From Dirofilaria immitis (lineage: Eukaryota > Nematoda > Chromadorea > Rhabditida > Onchocercidae): a stretch of DNA of 64,000 nucleotides. The stretch lies in assembly GCA_024305405.1 (NCBI GenBank), contig JAKNDB010000068.1:4340501-4404500 (forward strand), given 5' to 3'. Position 1 is the stretch's first letter. Every line of letters begins with the position of its first letter. The notes beneath the pieces were generated by a model. It did no database searches and had not been told where the DNA came from. It worked only from the letters and a program-made list of their open reading frames with translations. Positions 26,405-39,300 of the stretch are shown in pieces. The position numbers and the translations under genes are program-made.

Positions 26405-28227
26405 CATTTTATTCACTGATATTTGCATAACTTTTCTTTGATAACTATTCAGTTCTAATTGATCAATAATCCGGCAACTAGATTTGCATATATTTGTGCT
26501 TGTATTGATGTGAATTCTTAAAAATTTTTCGTTTTTCTATCCAACTTTTAAAATAAAATAACTCATCATTAGATTACTTATATTTCCTTTCAACATCGAT
26601 ACTTTTATAAAAAGTTAAGAATTTGGTACACTTATTACATTCAATATTTTTTCATTACTAAAATTTCTTTTATATCTAATTTTTCGTTTTTTTTTATAAT
26701 ATTTTCAGACTCTAAGATTTATTATTAGATTGTATATTTGGTTGATTTAATAAATGAGCCTATAATAAAGAGATTAAGTGAAGAAAAAGAAAAAGAAAGT
26801 ATGAAAAATGATAAATGTATAATGGATTTTGTATTGCTAAGAGAAACTTTCCTGAATATCAATTCTTTATTATATTTACGAAAAATAGTAAATTTTGCGA
26901 TAATTGTATAGGAAAATTCTATTATAAAATAATCATTGTAAGTTTTAATTCAGGCTTTGGAGCACATTCATTTGGCGATTTTCGTGGCCTAGCAACAGTT
27001 ATGCGTGTTGTAAGGGTAATGCGAGTAGCGAGAGTATTTAAACTTGCACGATATTCTAGTGGCCTAAAATCATTTGGTATTACTGTTAAGACCAGGTAAA
27101 TGAACATTTTCAACAATAAATTTATTATATCAATATTACGCACAATAATTCAATATTTTGCAGTAAAAAAATTAAAACTTATCGAATCGTTTAATTTATC
27201 ACTTTCTAGGAATTGATAAATTCTTTTAACAAGCATATAATAATAAAATTGAAATTTGAAAATATTTTAAATCTACGAAATTTTTTGATTTATTATTTTG
27301 TAATGATAAAATTTTTTAGTCTACCGGAATTATCAATGCTTACATTATTTTTGTTGACAACAGTTATCTTTTTTTCAACTCTGATGTATTTTGCTGAACG
27401 TGATGAACCAAATACAAAATTCAAATCAATTCCACATGCTGGATGGTGGTAAATTATGAATTTATTATTTTAAATTAAGCATATGCTTTTTGCTTTAATT
27501 TGGTTTGTAAATACAAAAGCAAAATATACGGTAGGCATACAGTATAATCTATCTATAACATAAGTTAGAAAGCATTCATTGAAAAATAACTTAAAGGAAA
27601 AGAATAAATCTTTTAAATATGATCAAGTGTAATAGATTTGATTATTTGACAAATTTGATAATCCAAATTTTTGTTGATTAAATATTTCTCGATTAAATTT
27701 ACATATTTCATTTTACGATATCATAGCAATATAATGAATGCTTAGATGAGATTTTTTCATATGTTACCTATAAAATAATTCAATAAATTATCAAATTTAT
27801 AATTAAATAAGTGTTACCAAATTAATTCTTAAACCTTAAAATATTTCAGGTGTATCGTCACAATGACAACTGTTGGTTATGGTGATTACTATCCAGAAAC
27901 ATTATGTAATTTTCATTTTTTCTAAAACTTTTATACTAAATGTAAAAAATAATTTCTTCACATCAATTTTTCAATTGGAAATTTACATCTTTAAAAAGCC
28001 GTAAAAAGGAATTTATTTTAAATAAAAATTTTAAAGCTTAGATTGTTATTGTTGCTTTTTTCTTTTTAGTTGGTAAATTGATTGCTAGTTGTGCCAGTAT
28101 ATCCGGTGTATTGGTATTGGCTTTTCCGATTACTATGATTGTTGAAAATTTCTCACGTAATTATGAAGGTGAAAGGAATGACTTTAAACGAGTGCAACAT
28201 CGACGACGAATGGCTAAATCATATTGA
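19138..28227 (+). CDS. Voltage-gated potassium channel alpha subunit (non-Shaker Kv type)
   Basis: Thirteen exons: 19138-19195, 20776-20917, 21542-21656, 21818-22044, 22954-23045, 23353-23437, 23831-23986, 24386-24530, 24671-24736, 26954-27095, 27320-27448, 27850-27905, 28070-28227, predicting about 523 residues. The T1 tetramerisation domain starts at LLLNIGGSHFRIRYSTI. It carries the complete zinc motif H-X5-C-X20-CC, which marks non-Shaker Kv subfamilies. S1 begins IFALISILMVIVSVSGMI. S2/S3 carry FEYFARF and NIIDSLTIIPFY. S4 is MRVVRVMRVARVFKLAR with basic residues every third position. The pore is MTTVGYGDYYPET. S6 reads VLVLAFPITMIVENF, so the usual Pro-X-Pro hinge is Pro-Ile-Thr. The cytoplasmic C-tail is short and basic. 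Exon 6 needs one extra T to keep frame. The longest intron is 2.2 kb. Candidates are nematode KVS/EXP-2-like channels, not resolvable here. Confidence 0.92.
26372..26404. repeat. TA dinucleotide microsatellite in the long channel intron
   Basis: A nearly pure TA run inside the 24737-26953 intron of the K+ channel gene. Confidence 0.85.
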
Positions 28228-29766
28228 AGTTAATCAACTGTACAGGATTTTGTTTTTGTAATTATAAATTTCATGATTTAATTAGATTGATCAGGAATAT
28301 TTAATTTTAAATGCATTGAAGATGAGAGTTTTAAACTTGATGTATATAAATTATTAACTGATTGGATTCATTTATGATATGTGATACGATATCATGATAT
28401 TTTGCTTTCTAATAAACTGGATTATCATTGGTATCTAATGGTATAATATCATAATTCTTGAAGCATGAAAAACAAGCTTTCAAATTATTTCGTAATTTCG
28501 ATCAAAATAAATTCACTTTATTCGATAAAATTTATGCGACGAAATAGGGAATATTAGAAATTTAAAAAAACAAAAATATTTTGTTTGTTTGTTTTGCATG
28601 TTATATCACTGATAAAATTTGAAATTATTGATTAAGCTTTGCCTCACTTTATAAAACAAATTCATTTTGTATAATCTTATTGTATGCTGCTCGAGAAGGA
28701 ATTTTGTTTAATTAATTTGCATCATTACAATATCACATTTCATCTTTATTCAAGCAATAATCTTTTTATTGATATTATCGAAAAGGTTGTTCATTTTTTT
28801 GCACATTATTGCATAAGTAATTAGTAATCATTAATATAATCAAAGAATTGGTTTTTGTAGGATCCATTTTGATGAAGTAGAAAATATGCCTGTATATCGA
28901 TCTATCTATATATATATATATATGTATACATATACTAGCATGGATGTAATTAATTTATGATCAAAGTAGATAGAAATGTTTATTTCATTTTAACTCATGT
29001 AAATTACATACAGATAAATATATCTTCATACATACTTACCTTAATTAAATTCAATCATTTAGATTGATCTTAACTGAAATAAATATGCATGAAATATTTA
29101 TAAGCGCTACCTTATCTTTTCATGTAAATAAAAAGCTATGTGTTTATTTAGTTTGATGTTTTATTAAGATTTTCTAATTTCTATATTTGTCATATTTTTT
29201 ACATCAACAATAATATTAACATATCGCAACAAAGCATTAAAGTTTGATTTCATTTTTCTACAGTTTATTCTCAAAAAAAAAAAAAAAAAAGAAAAACAGC
29301 GTATATTAATAATTTAATAATTCGATTAGAACAAACAATAAAATTGAAAAATTTTTTCAATTATTTGACAATTTCTCGATCATTCACATCAACGAAGAAA
29401 ATTATAATTAGTTTTCTTTTCCAATAAAATTTCATGTAAATTGTACAATTTTTCTAATACATAAATTAAATAAAATTTTTGTATTGACATGAAATATAAA
29501 TTTCAAATATTATTATTTCAAAAGAAGTGAAATTATATCGAAATTTAATATTGTAAAAGGATCAATACTGATTGGATTGAATGATTATATTATTAGTGAA
29601 ATACATCAATATTGACTGTAATAAACATTTTCTCAATAGAAATTTCTAATAAAATGTTTAAAAATATTAAAATCTCCTCTGAATTCTGTTAAAAATGAAT
29701 ATAACTGTAAATGTTATCATTTATCTAAGTTATCATGATCATATGTAACGAATTTGTGATTCGTCA
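28228..29766. other. Intergenic, convergent 3' ends of K+ channel and tetraspanin
   Basis: Only AT-rich sequence, a TA run near 28905-28925 and an A17-18 homopolymer near 29274-29290 are visible. No coding signal was found. The interval should contain the 3' UTRs of both flanking genes. Confidence 0.5.
28411..28416 (+). promoter_or_regulatory. Candidate poly(A) signal of the K+ channel gene
   Basis: AATAAA, 184 bases after the channel stop codon. A second AATAAA occurs at 28506-28511, so the choice between them is uncertain. Confidence 0.45.
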
Positions 29767-31963
29767 TTAAACACACAAAACAATCTTCGTAATGCATAAA
29801 AGAATTGTTAAAATCTGTTGTATGATAATACCTGCTATAAAACAGCCTGCTAAAATAAGATTATATTCCAGATTATACCATATTGCCGTCGTGCAGGTGA
29901 GCTGAAATTACAAATAAGCAATCTTTGAGTAGCTATTTATTTATATCATTAAATTATTTATCATTTGAGTAATTTCATATCTGAATAATTTCTAAATAAT
30001 TGACTAATTTCTTATCTGTTTGTGACTAATTTTGCAGAACAATTTACTGAAAAGAATTGCATCTAAATTTCTCTTTGTTATCACAATTTATCAAGGATTG
30101 ATAATCGTATTTAGATTGAGAAATTCTTATGACAATACGTTATAATTTCGCATCAAATTAGAGAAAAAAAGAAATAAATCTAAAATTTTTAACAGAATTT
30201 GTAAAATTTGATTAATAATAATCATTCATTTTTGTTTTTAAAAGAAATAAATTTTTTTCATCTAAATGACAATGTAATCACACAAGTTACTTCAATTGAT
30301 AAGAATTGAATGATAGAAATTCATTCTTCTTTAATTTTCCACTCCAATGATTATTTGGTTTTATATTTCTATTTCTTGTTTACACCAACTTTTTTTCGTT
30401 GGATAAACAGGAATCATTTTAATCATAACTAAAATCTATTGATCTAATGATTGAATGTAATTTACCTGATCAACTGTTGTGCACCTTGCTGAGCTATCAT
30501 TTCTCATACTACAGCATTTATACTGAAAATAACATTTCAGTTAACTGAAATAAATTTTCAATTTCTATATTACTATCTTTTAAATTGTAAATTTTTTCTC
30601 AAGTAAATTTGAATTCCACAAAGAATTACGATCACTTTGCAGTTTTCCACTTTTTCTTGACTTCTAATCTTTAATAAATGCCAACCCTTGATGTAATGGT
30701 ATTCATGTCATCCAAAGAATCAGCTAATTGATCTGCTAAATTGACATATCGAATTGTTATTCCTTCAATCTGTGCAATTTTATAGGATTTAATTAAATCT
30801 CTCAAAAATACTTCCTTCTATATCGCCACTAATTTATTAAAAAATTCGCAAAATATTCTCGACTTCGTAAAGTTTTTTTCTACTAAACTTTAAATTAATA
30901 TTATAATAAAAGAAATGATTTAGGCTAAATCATTCAAAATTTTTTATTAATTCCAGTGTTCATTCTTATCAATCAATTAAAATTATCAAATATTTAATTA
31001 TAGTAAGCATACTGTTGGTTTGTAGAAAAAGATGAAAATAGCAATTGCAATTTCAATTGCCATTAATGTTACTGAGGTTACTAAATTTATGCTAAGTATT
31101 GTGCGACTTGCAAATATCGCTCCACATATGCCAATTAAACCAATTGAAGCAGCTGCAAGTCCACAACCAGAAATTATCCAAAATGATATCGTCAACTATA
31201 ATTACTCGACAATTTCATTTTTTATGGATTTAAGAATATAATATTAAAGAAAATGAACAATTTCATTTCTCAATTACATTTCTCTTTTAAGTAAGTGTTC
31301 ATTTAAAAGTTATCAGTTAAATCAATTATAATCTACTCGAAAACGAAACAATCATTACTTAATTAAATGATTAATTGATAGAAAAAAAACGACTCAATTA
31401 GATTCAAGGTTTACTGCATATTATAATAAATTATAAGGAACTTATCAGAGAAATGATTATTAGGAAAAAGGAGGATAAGCTTAAATTATGCTATTCTTTA
31501 TAATACTAATTTTAGAAAAATTTTGCTTACTATAGAAATATACAGTAAATTTTATTTATCATATTCATCTATCCAATTCTTTCAAACTTACGCCAAATCG
31601 AATTTTTCTTTTACTTCATCCATTTGAGCATTATTATTATCAATTCGAAGAATATTTGTTCGCATCATTTCTTCAAATGTTGGATCTAATCGTAACCATA
31701 AAGTAAGTGCAATTACAATAAGACCAGTAATCTGAAATTAATTCTGTTATAATTTTTAACAAGTTAATTAAAAATTATGATTTCCTTCCAATACTTTTCA
31801 TCACTATTTAATGAATTTTCTTGACATCAAGGAATTCAAAAAAAAAAGGTATTATTTTAAATTAAATGATAAAATGAGAATCGCAAGTACTTACCAGATA
31901 TACAAATGTTAATATAGTAAGGAATGCGGTGATAAAACGTTGGCATATGCTTTTTTCGCTCAT
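29767..31963 (-). CDS. Tetraspanin
   Basis: Six minus-strand exons: 31963-31895, 31731-31592, 31195-31013, 30817-30686, 30522-30466, 29901-29767, giving about 238 residues, the usual tetraspanin size. The start is MSEKSICQRF followed by membrane helix 1 across the exon 1/2 join. A short loop with LWLRLDPTFEEMM comes next, then helices 2 and 3 in one exon (GCGLAAASIGLIGICGAIFA and MAIEIAIAIFIFFY). A large extracellular loop of about 70 residues follows, and then helix 4 (LAGCFIAGIIIQQILTILL). The loop carries a Cys-Cys pair (YKCCSM, in place of the usual CCG) and two further cysteines (SARC, LTC). These are the four needed for two disulfides. Exon 2 to 3 closes in phase only if one A is added to the A5 run before ATTCG (near 31604). 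Tetraspanins organise membrane microdomains and partner with integrins and receptors. No lysosomal or other sorting tail is obvious. Confidence 0.88.
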
Positions 31964-33376
31964 TGCTAATTTTTCGCGCTCGTTATTGAACAAATTTTTT
32001 TTCAAATTAAAATTTAATATTTAGCATTTGCTAATTCTCGAGAATACATTTGGCATAAAATTTTTCAACATCTCAACTTTCTATGAGAAAAATTTTAATA
32101 AAGAATATGTTTTAAGAACATTGCTCGAATGATGAATGTCTGTGTTAGCAATTTCCAAATCCAAAGAAATTCTTTCTTATAATCCAAAACAAACCCTTAA
32201 AGTACACTAAGAAAATATTTGATAAATGTAAAAAACCGTACAAATCGAAGGTATTTCTCTTAGTAAAAAAGAATTAATATGAAAACAGTGAAGTAGCATT
32301 TTAAATTAGAAAATGAAGAAATTAAAATGGAAATGTGGCATGATCGAAAGGGCGAAAGGTCAATATCAATATTTTAACAATCTTACATTCCAAGACGATT
32401 TTCTAAATGTCGGTTCGAGAAGAAATGAATAGAATTTGGAAAGAAAATTATCTATTATTCTACCCAATTATTTACACTATATGTTCTTCTTTCAGTATTA
32501 ATAATTAAAAATTTAAAGTATAATATTGTACAAATAGGTATCAGCGATATCAATTTAAACTCAACCTAATTTAATTACATAACTGAAATAAAATTTACGA
32601 CTGCTGTAATGTTGATCATAATTATTTTGTCAACTGTTATTATATATAAGATTTGGAAATGTAAGTCATTTGGTTAAGATTTATTGTTTCGTTTTCTACT
32701 GCTTTTTTGCTTTAATTAAGTTCATATTCGATATGATTTCCTTCAAGTAACAGCGAAGCGACGTACGTAATTTACCGTTAATTTGCAAACTAATTATTGT
32801 TCAATTATTTAGCATAGTATATTTATCGCAACATATTTCTACATGGATGTTCATGAATTTTAAATATGAATTGTTCAGAAAATCGTCTTCTTGCAAGAAA
32901 TTTGAATTTCCTACAAACAATCAAAACATAGTTCTAAGATATTTTGTAGATGTAGTGACAATATGCATAGATGTGCAAAAGATAATGAATTTTAAAAATT
33001 CATTCAAAGAATTTTAAGTTGCAAAAATTTGAAAGTTTTATTTTCTCTGTCTTTTTTGAATTCCTTGATTTTTCGATAAATATGGACAGATAATAATGCA
33101 TTCTAGTGGACAATTAATGAACATAGTTTTGCCTATAGCATTATTAATCAAAAACATTATCAGTTATACCATCCAATTTCAATAGCTGAAGGATTCCAGC
33201 CACTCTTATCATATATAATTAATTTTCATAAATTTTAGGATTATTGCGATAAGTAACTGAATCACTTATGAATATATATATATTCTACTATATAATGGAA
33301 TGAAGAAAAAAATCGATAAAATTTCAAAATATTTATACGGTGTTTTCATAATGACTTTTTATCAAAAATAGCTATA
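31964..33376. other. Intergenic, upstream of tetraspanin and downstream of TNNI3K-like gene
   Basis: No coding signal seen. This should hold the tetraspanin promoter and the 3' UTR of the kinase gene. A minus-strand AATAAA (TTTATT near 33038) is a possible kinase poly(A) signal. Confidence 0.45.
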
Positions 33377-36300
33377 TCATGGCGGGGAAGTATTATCAAT
33401 AGTGATAATTGGTTGTAAAACATATCCATTACAATCAAGTCGTTGGCGAAGTTCATCGATAGGTTTCGCTGGTGATGATATCGATGATAAAATCGATGAA
33501 GCAGAAGAAGATGAAGTAATTCCGTTTGTTGCAGTAGAAAACATAATAGCAGTAGGATGCTGTGTTGAATCTGAAATACTAAATGGGATTCTAATACAAA
33601 CTAAAGAAGCAAAAAAATTGGTTAATTAGTCAATTACTCCGCTCGTATCTATGGTAATGTGGGAGCAGGTGCTAGGTTACATATTGCTTAAAGTTCTTTT
33701 TTTTCACTTGTAAGAGTAGTAAAAAGCATTTATAGTAAAATTCATTATTTCTTATAAACAAACTTAAGCTCTGACAAGTTCATACTATTAATATTTTAAA
33801 TAAAAATCATGATGGTTCTTAAATCGAGCATGAAGTACAATGATAATCACAGATAAAGCTAAAGCTAAGAACAGATAAAGCTAAGAATTGATATGAATAT
33901 TAATAAACTAAGAAAAAAATGAAAATGAAAACAATTTGGAGAAGGGTTAATTCTGATGAATGTTGTGATGATGCAGTGAAATTATTAATAGAGATGAAGA
34001 TGATTTGAGTACAAAGGGAAGAAAAGAAATAGATTACCCAATTTTTGATAGCGATATAAAACAATGAAATTTAGAAAATCTATCTGCTGATAAGATCGCT
34101 GAAAGGATAATTTTTCGGTAAAAAGAAAATTACACTAATTTATATATTTGGAAAATTTGTAACAAGCCGAACAATCAACTGAAAACAAATGGAATAATTG
34201 TTTTTCAGAAAATGCTTCTGTTTTAGTTATCAACCATGAATCGCTTTAGTAAAATATTATGAACTCTAAATTGTGTAATAATCATCAAATTATTAGAAGC
34301 TTTTTAAATCTCGTTTTCAAACTCGAAATTCACCTTGTGGTGCTCCTTTGCTTTCCCAGTGGTTTTGAGTTTTGAAACTGATAATAATCCACAATCTGTT
34401 GTACCATTGCTGAGAGGTCCTCCATTAGGTAGTTTAACTGGTGATGCGAACTTTTCGATGTTCGGTAAAATATCCGCAAAAGCGGGTCTAGATTTCGGAT
34501 CATGATGCCAGGCTGATGTTATCATATATAGAATATGCGCTGGAAATTGAACAGTTGGATGTGGAGGTAGGGGTGGTCGACCTAAAATTTTTGAACCAAA
34601 ATTTAAAAGTTAGATATCGATCTTAGGTAATCATCTACAGCACAACATATTCTTCGCTAAACTTATAACTGAATTACATGTTTCAATGACTAATTTTTTT
34701 GAGTCCAATTTTTTTAGCGGCAGCACTGAATACTTTATCTATGATAGGGATGAATTTGATAAAAACATTAGCACTTCCAAATAATTTTCATGAATGAACA
34801 TCCAACCTCGTTTATAAGCCATCTCAGCCGCAGCAGCAGCAGGTTTTAAATGAGCAAATGGTAACTCTGCAGCATGAAGCTCCCAAATGCATAGAGCATA
34901 ACTGAATACGTCTGCTTTTCGATCGTATCAGGCACATTGAGTGAAAATTTCAGGTGCCATCCAGCGAAGATTCTACAACAGATTACTTGTGTGGAGGAAG
35001 AAATTTTCAAATAAATATTATGATAAATAAAATACATCCGAAAAGCAAAAAAATATCTCCATTAGAATCATAAGAAATCCAACCTTATTAATATCTGAGA
35101 ATTATGTAAATTCATCAATTTCTTTTGCCTCTTCAACTCCTTTACTTCAATTTCAATCCTATGAATACTAATCAACTCAATCTTGTTAATTTCAAGAAAA
35201 CATAACATACGCCTGGTTGTTTCGTCATATTTTCATCGTCATGCTGTGCCATAAAGCGTGATTCACCGAAATCCGCTACCACAGCATGTCCATCTTCATG
35301 AAGAAGAATATTATGAGAATTTAGATCTCGATGGATCACCGGTCGTTGAGCAAGTTCATGTAGATATCGCATCCCACGTGCAACATCAATCCCTATATTT
35401 AGACGCAGGGCCATTTCTAGAACCCTTCAATAAATATTTTATGCATCCGTTCTGTCCTAATGGAGATACAAGATAATTATAAAATAAGGGCGTCTCGATT
35501 ATGAAATGTCCGAAGCGATTTTTAACTTTAAAAATTAACAAAGTCTTTATTGATTTTTATTTAAAATTTTCATTTTTAGAAATACAATCTTGGTTAATTT
35601 ATGATTAATATGAGCCTAATCAATACAATTGAAAATTTACCGTTTCTGTTCATGTAATAAAGAAAATAGGGATCCATTAACAAGAAATTCTGTGATGATT
35701 GCAAATTGCTGAAAGAAATCAAATAGTGGAAAATAAAAACTCGGAAATAAACAGTTTTAGTCCAGGAAATAATAAGTATTCTTTAGTGGATTGAAAATAA
35801 GGTAAAAATTGAAATAGATGGAAGGAGGGAATGTTTGCAGAGTATACAAAAAAATTTTTGTCCAATTTCTAGTGTTTAGTTTTTTTGTACAATAACTATT
35901 TAGTTTTATTTCCTAAAAGCAAAAAAATTTCAACCAAAAAAATGAAATGGAACCTACACTTGGATCATCCAAGCATGCACCAACAAAATTAATCACATTC
36001 GGATGCTGCAATTTACTCAGAATTGATACTTCACGACAAAACATATCAACTTCACTCTTTGAACCATATGCTACTGCACGATATCTGCAATATGATTCAA
36101 TATGATTTTTTTCTAATTTTCAAACCTAAAAAAGTCTTTTCCATTTCGTGAAGGATAAAAATACTTCATAACTTGCCTTTTAATAGCCACTATTTTGCCG
36201 CGATACGTACCCTTATAAACTTTTCCGAATGAACCACTACCAATAGCTTCCTAAAATAAATTTCTCACTAAACAAAAAATCTACCAGTGCTCCTTTTCTT

Positions 36301-39300
36301 TTAATAAAATATATGAATAAAGATACCTGAAAATCGACATCTGCTAATGAAAGATGAAACTGGCTGCATAGTGAAGAGCGCAATTGTAATATCTCAGCTT
36401 TCTCTTTGGTCATTGATCGTAAACGACCGAGAGGACTGGGAAGTGGTGTATAACTGCTTTCACCAGAACTAAAGCTCAATTTTGATCATAAACTGGTTGA
36501 AAAAAACCCATATTTGAAAGTTTTAAATTAATTTAAAACTTTTTTGATTTATATAATTTGAAAACAAATTTCAATATTTTGCTTGAAATTAAAGATGAAC
36601 TGACTGAACAGTAAAACTTACAACTGCAAGTCAAACGACCGAAAAGACTGGTACTGATAGTAAAAAGCAGTATAGTAAAAAATATATTTTCTCGGGACAT
36701 GTAGCCTTTTATGTGGAATTTTGAACAGAAACTAAGCTTTATGTTTAAGAGTGTAAATACCTATATTCTGAACAAACGTCAGAATCTGGACGTTTATTTG
36801 CATAATGTTTGAGTAAGGCAACAATCTGATCATGACCCTTTTCATATGCCCAAATAATAGGTGTTTGCTGTTGATCATCATTAAGACCGATAGATGAAAC
36901 GGAGGAATTGGTACCAACTGAATTCCCGGATTTTTTGGATAAGGCAAGCATCGTTTGAGCTATAGTTGATGATACCGGTGTGCTGCCTGAAGGATATCAC
37001 TATTATCAACACTATCATTACCACTAACTTCCAAGAAGAAGAGTAGGATTCTGAGACTCTTGTGAAGAAATTAGGTTTTATAAGTTTACGAAAGTTTGAT
37101 ATATTAATTTCGCATATCACAATTCTAGGAAAAAAATAAATTTTACACATTAAATTAAATTCTAATAGTATCTTGTAATTTCAAGAAGTAAACAAGTAAA
37201 TATAGCTGTAATAAATATGCTTTTTCAATTGGTATAACACCATAATATACTATAATTTCATATTATCTGATTAATTCTAGAAAAATTAAAACTTACCGCT
37301 TAATGCCTCATTTGATAAAAGTGAATAATCAACAGCTCGAGCAGTCAATGATTGATCAGCACCATTATCCAAGAGAAACTGTACAAATCGTAAATGACCA
37401 TGATAGCATGCGCTATGCAAAGCTAAAAATTCAAACATCACTTTGTAAATGAGATAAACAGTTCGTAGATGGATTAGATTATAAAATGTGCTTTCAATGA
37501 ATTTCGAACATGAAACTGCTAATTAGAATTTATCACAAATTCTCGAAAGTAATTTAGAGTTCTGAGAAAAGAAAAACTTTCCACTACAAAGAAAAATTCC
37601 TTTACAAAAAAAGAAAATTTATTTTTTTCTTAAAAAGAAACAAATTTCTGATGATTAGAGACAATTTTAGGAAAAGTTCACACCTGTATGGCCATCTTGC
37701 CCTTGAAAATTGGCATCTACACCAGGTTGTTTTAACAAAAATGCCACCAATTCCAAATTCCTACCATTTGTACATGCTGCATGCAAGGTGTTTCGGAGAA
37801 AACATTTTCCTATATCAGATATTAAATTCACTTATAATTTCTTCCTGACAAAAATACAAAAACATAAATTTTTAGTTTTCTGATAGTTATGAAAAAGGTA
37901 ACCATATTCAGGGTATTTGATCCAGAAAAAGTCAACAAACGTTTCACTGCATCCAAACGTCCCGCATAACAAGCTGTATGAAGAGGTGTATCTCCATAAA
38001 TATTGGTTTTTAATGCTAACTGAAAAAAAAACTTAAAAAATCATCTAAATTTACGATAATCGGTGTAATTAGTAGTTAAATATTTTTAATGGTTTATAAG
38101 AATGTTAAAATTAAATCAATTGAACTAACGTAATGTCTATGAAAAATTATATGCTAATGAAATATATTTAATAATGCATACATGACACTCCATAATCGTT
38201 AGCCTTTTAAGATTCAAAATTCACAGATAAACCTATTCAAGGTTCAGATGGTCTGAGTTTCACTCTGATGGATGGTATTGTCTTTTTGATCAATTTAAAC
38301 ATTTCGACATATTTCAGAACTTCTCAGCTGCTGTCATATATAAATTCTAATGCATAAGCCAAATTTCATGGGACAAAAGGCCACATTGTATGACTGTAGT
38401 ACAAAAAATAAGTGAATGAGTGATAGCATGAATGCGATAGGTTTAAAATAAGATATGACTATTCGTTGGCTAAATCCATTCATTAGAGAATACAAACTTC
38501 TTGATGCCCCGCACCAATTTTGAGGAACAATAAATCGATAATTCCAATGTGACCTGTTTTGCAGCAAAATGTAACGACGTATTACCCTCATCATCAGCTA
38601 GAGTTGCTATAATACAAATTTTTTTAAATAATAATTATAAGCAATAATTTATAAAATTAAGATAAAGTTGTGAATAGCAATATAGTTCAAATAAATGAGT
38701 TAATGACTCAAAGCTTAAGTTAATAGCGAGTTTTTATTAATCATTGAGTTCTACGTAAAAATGGATTAAATTAATTCATGCCGTTATTCCTATGATAATA
38801 TAAATTTTTTGTTTGTATTATTTTTTAGTTGAAAATTTAAAAAGCAAACGATCTGCATCTGCTTCCAGAAGTGCCGAAACAATACTGATTTGCCCTTTAT
38901 TGCTAGCCAGATGCAATGGTCTATCTCGTACTCCACCACAAGCATTTGGATCAGCTCCACGTTTTATCAACAAGCGCACTATCTGCAGAATCTCGATTTA
39001 ATTTAATTTATCAGAAAAAACGATGAAGTCGATTATGATATAAAGTTTTATAAGACAAAAATTTATCTTTCTAATCTTAACCAATATGTAATACATAAAA
39101 ATATTCCAAACCTTTTCATGAGCAAAGTAAGTAGCGCAATGAAGTGGAGTGAAATTTACAAAATCAGAGATTTGTAACGAAGCGCCTCGGTCGATCAATT
39201 TTTCAACCATTTCAATGTTACCGCACATTACGGCCAAATGAAGCGGCGGTAATTTGTTGCGACCCGCAAAACCAACATCTGCCCCAGCTGCTAGCAATTT

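Noticed and set aside
33402..33629. Plus-strand acidic 75-codon frame
   Set aside because: It is the antisense shadow of the Ser-rich last exon of the TNNI3K-like gene.
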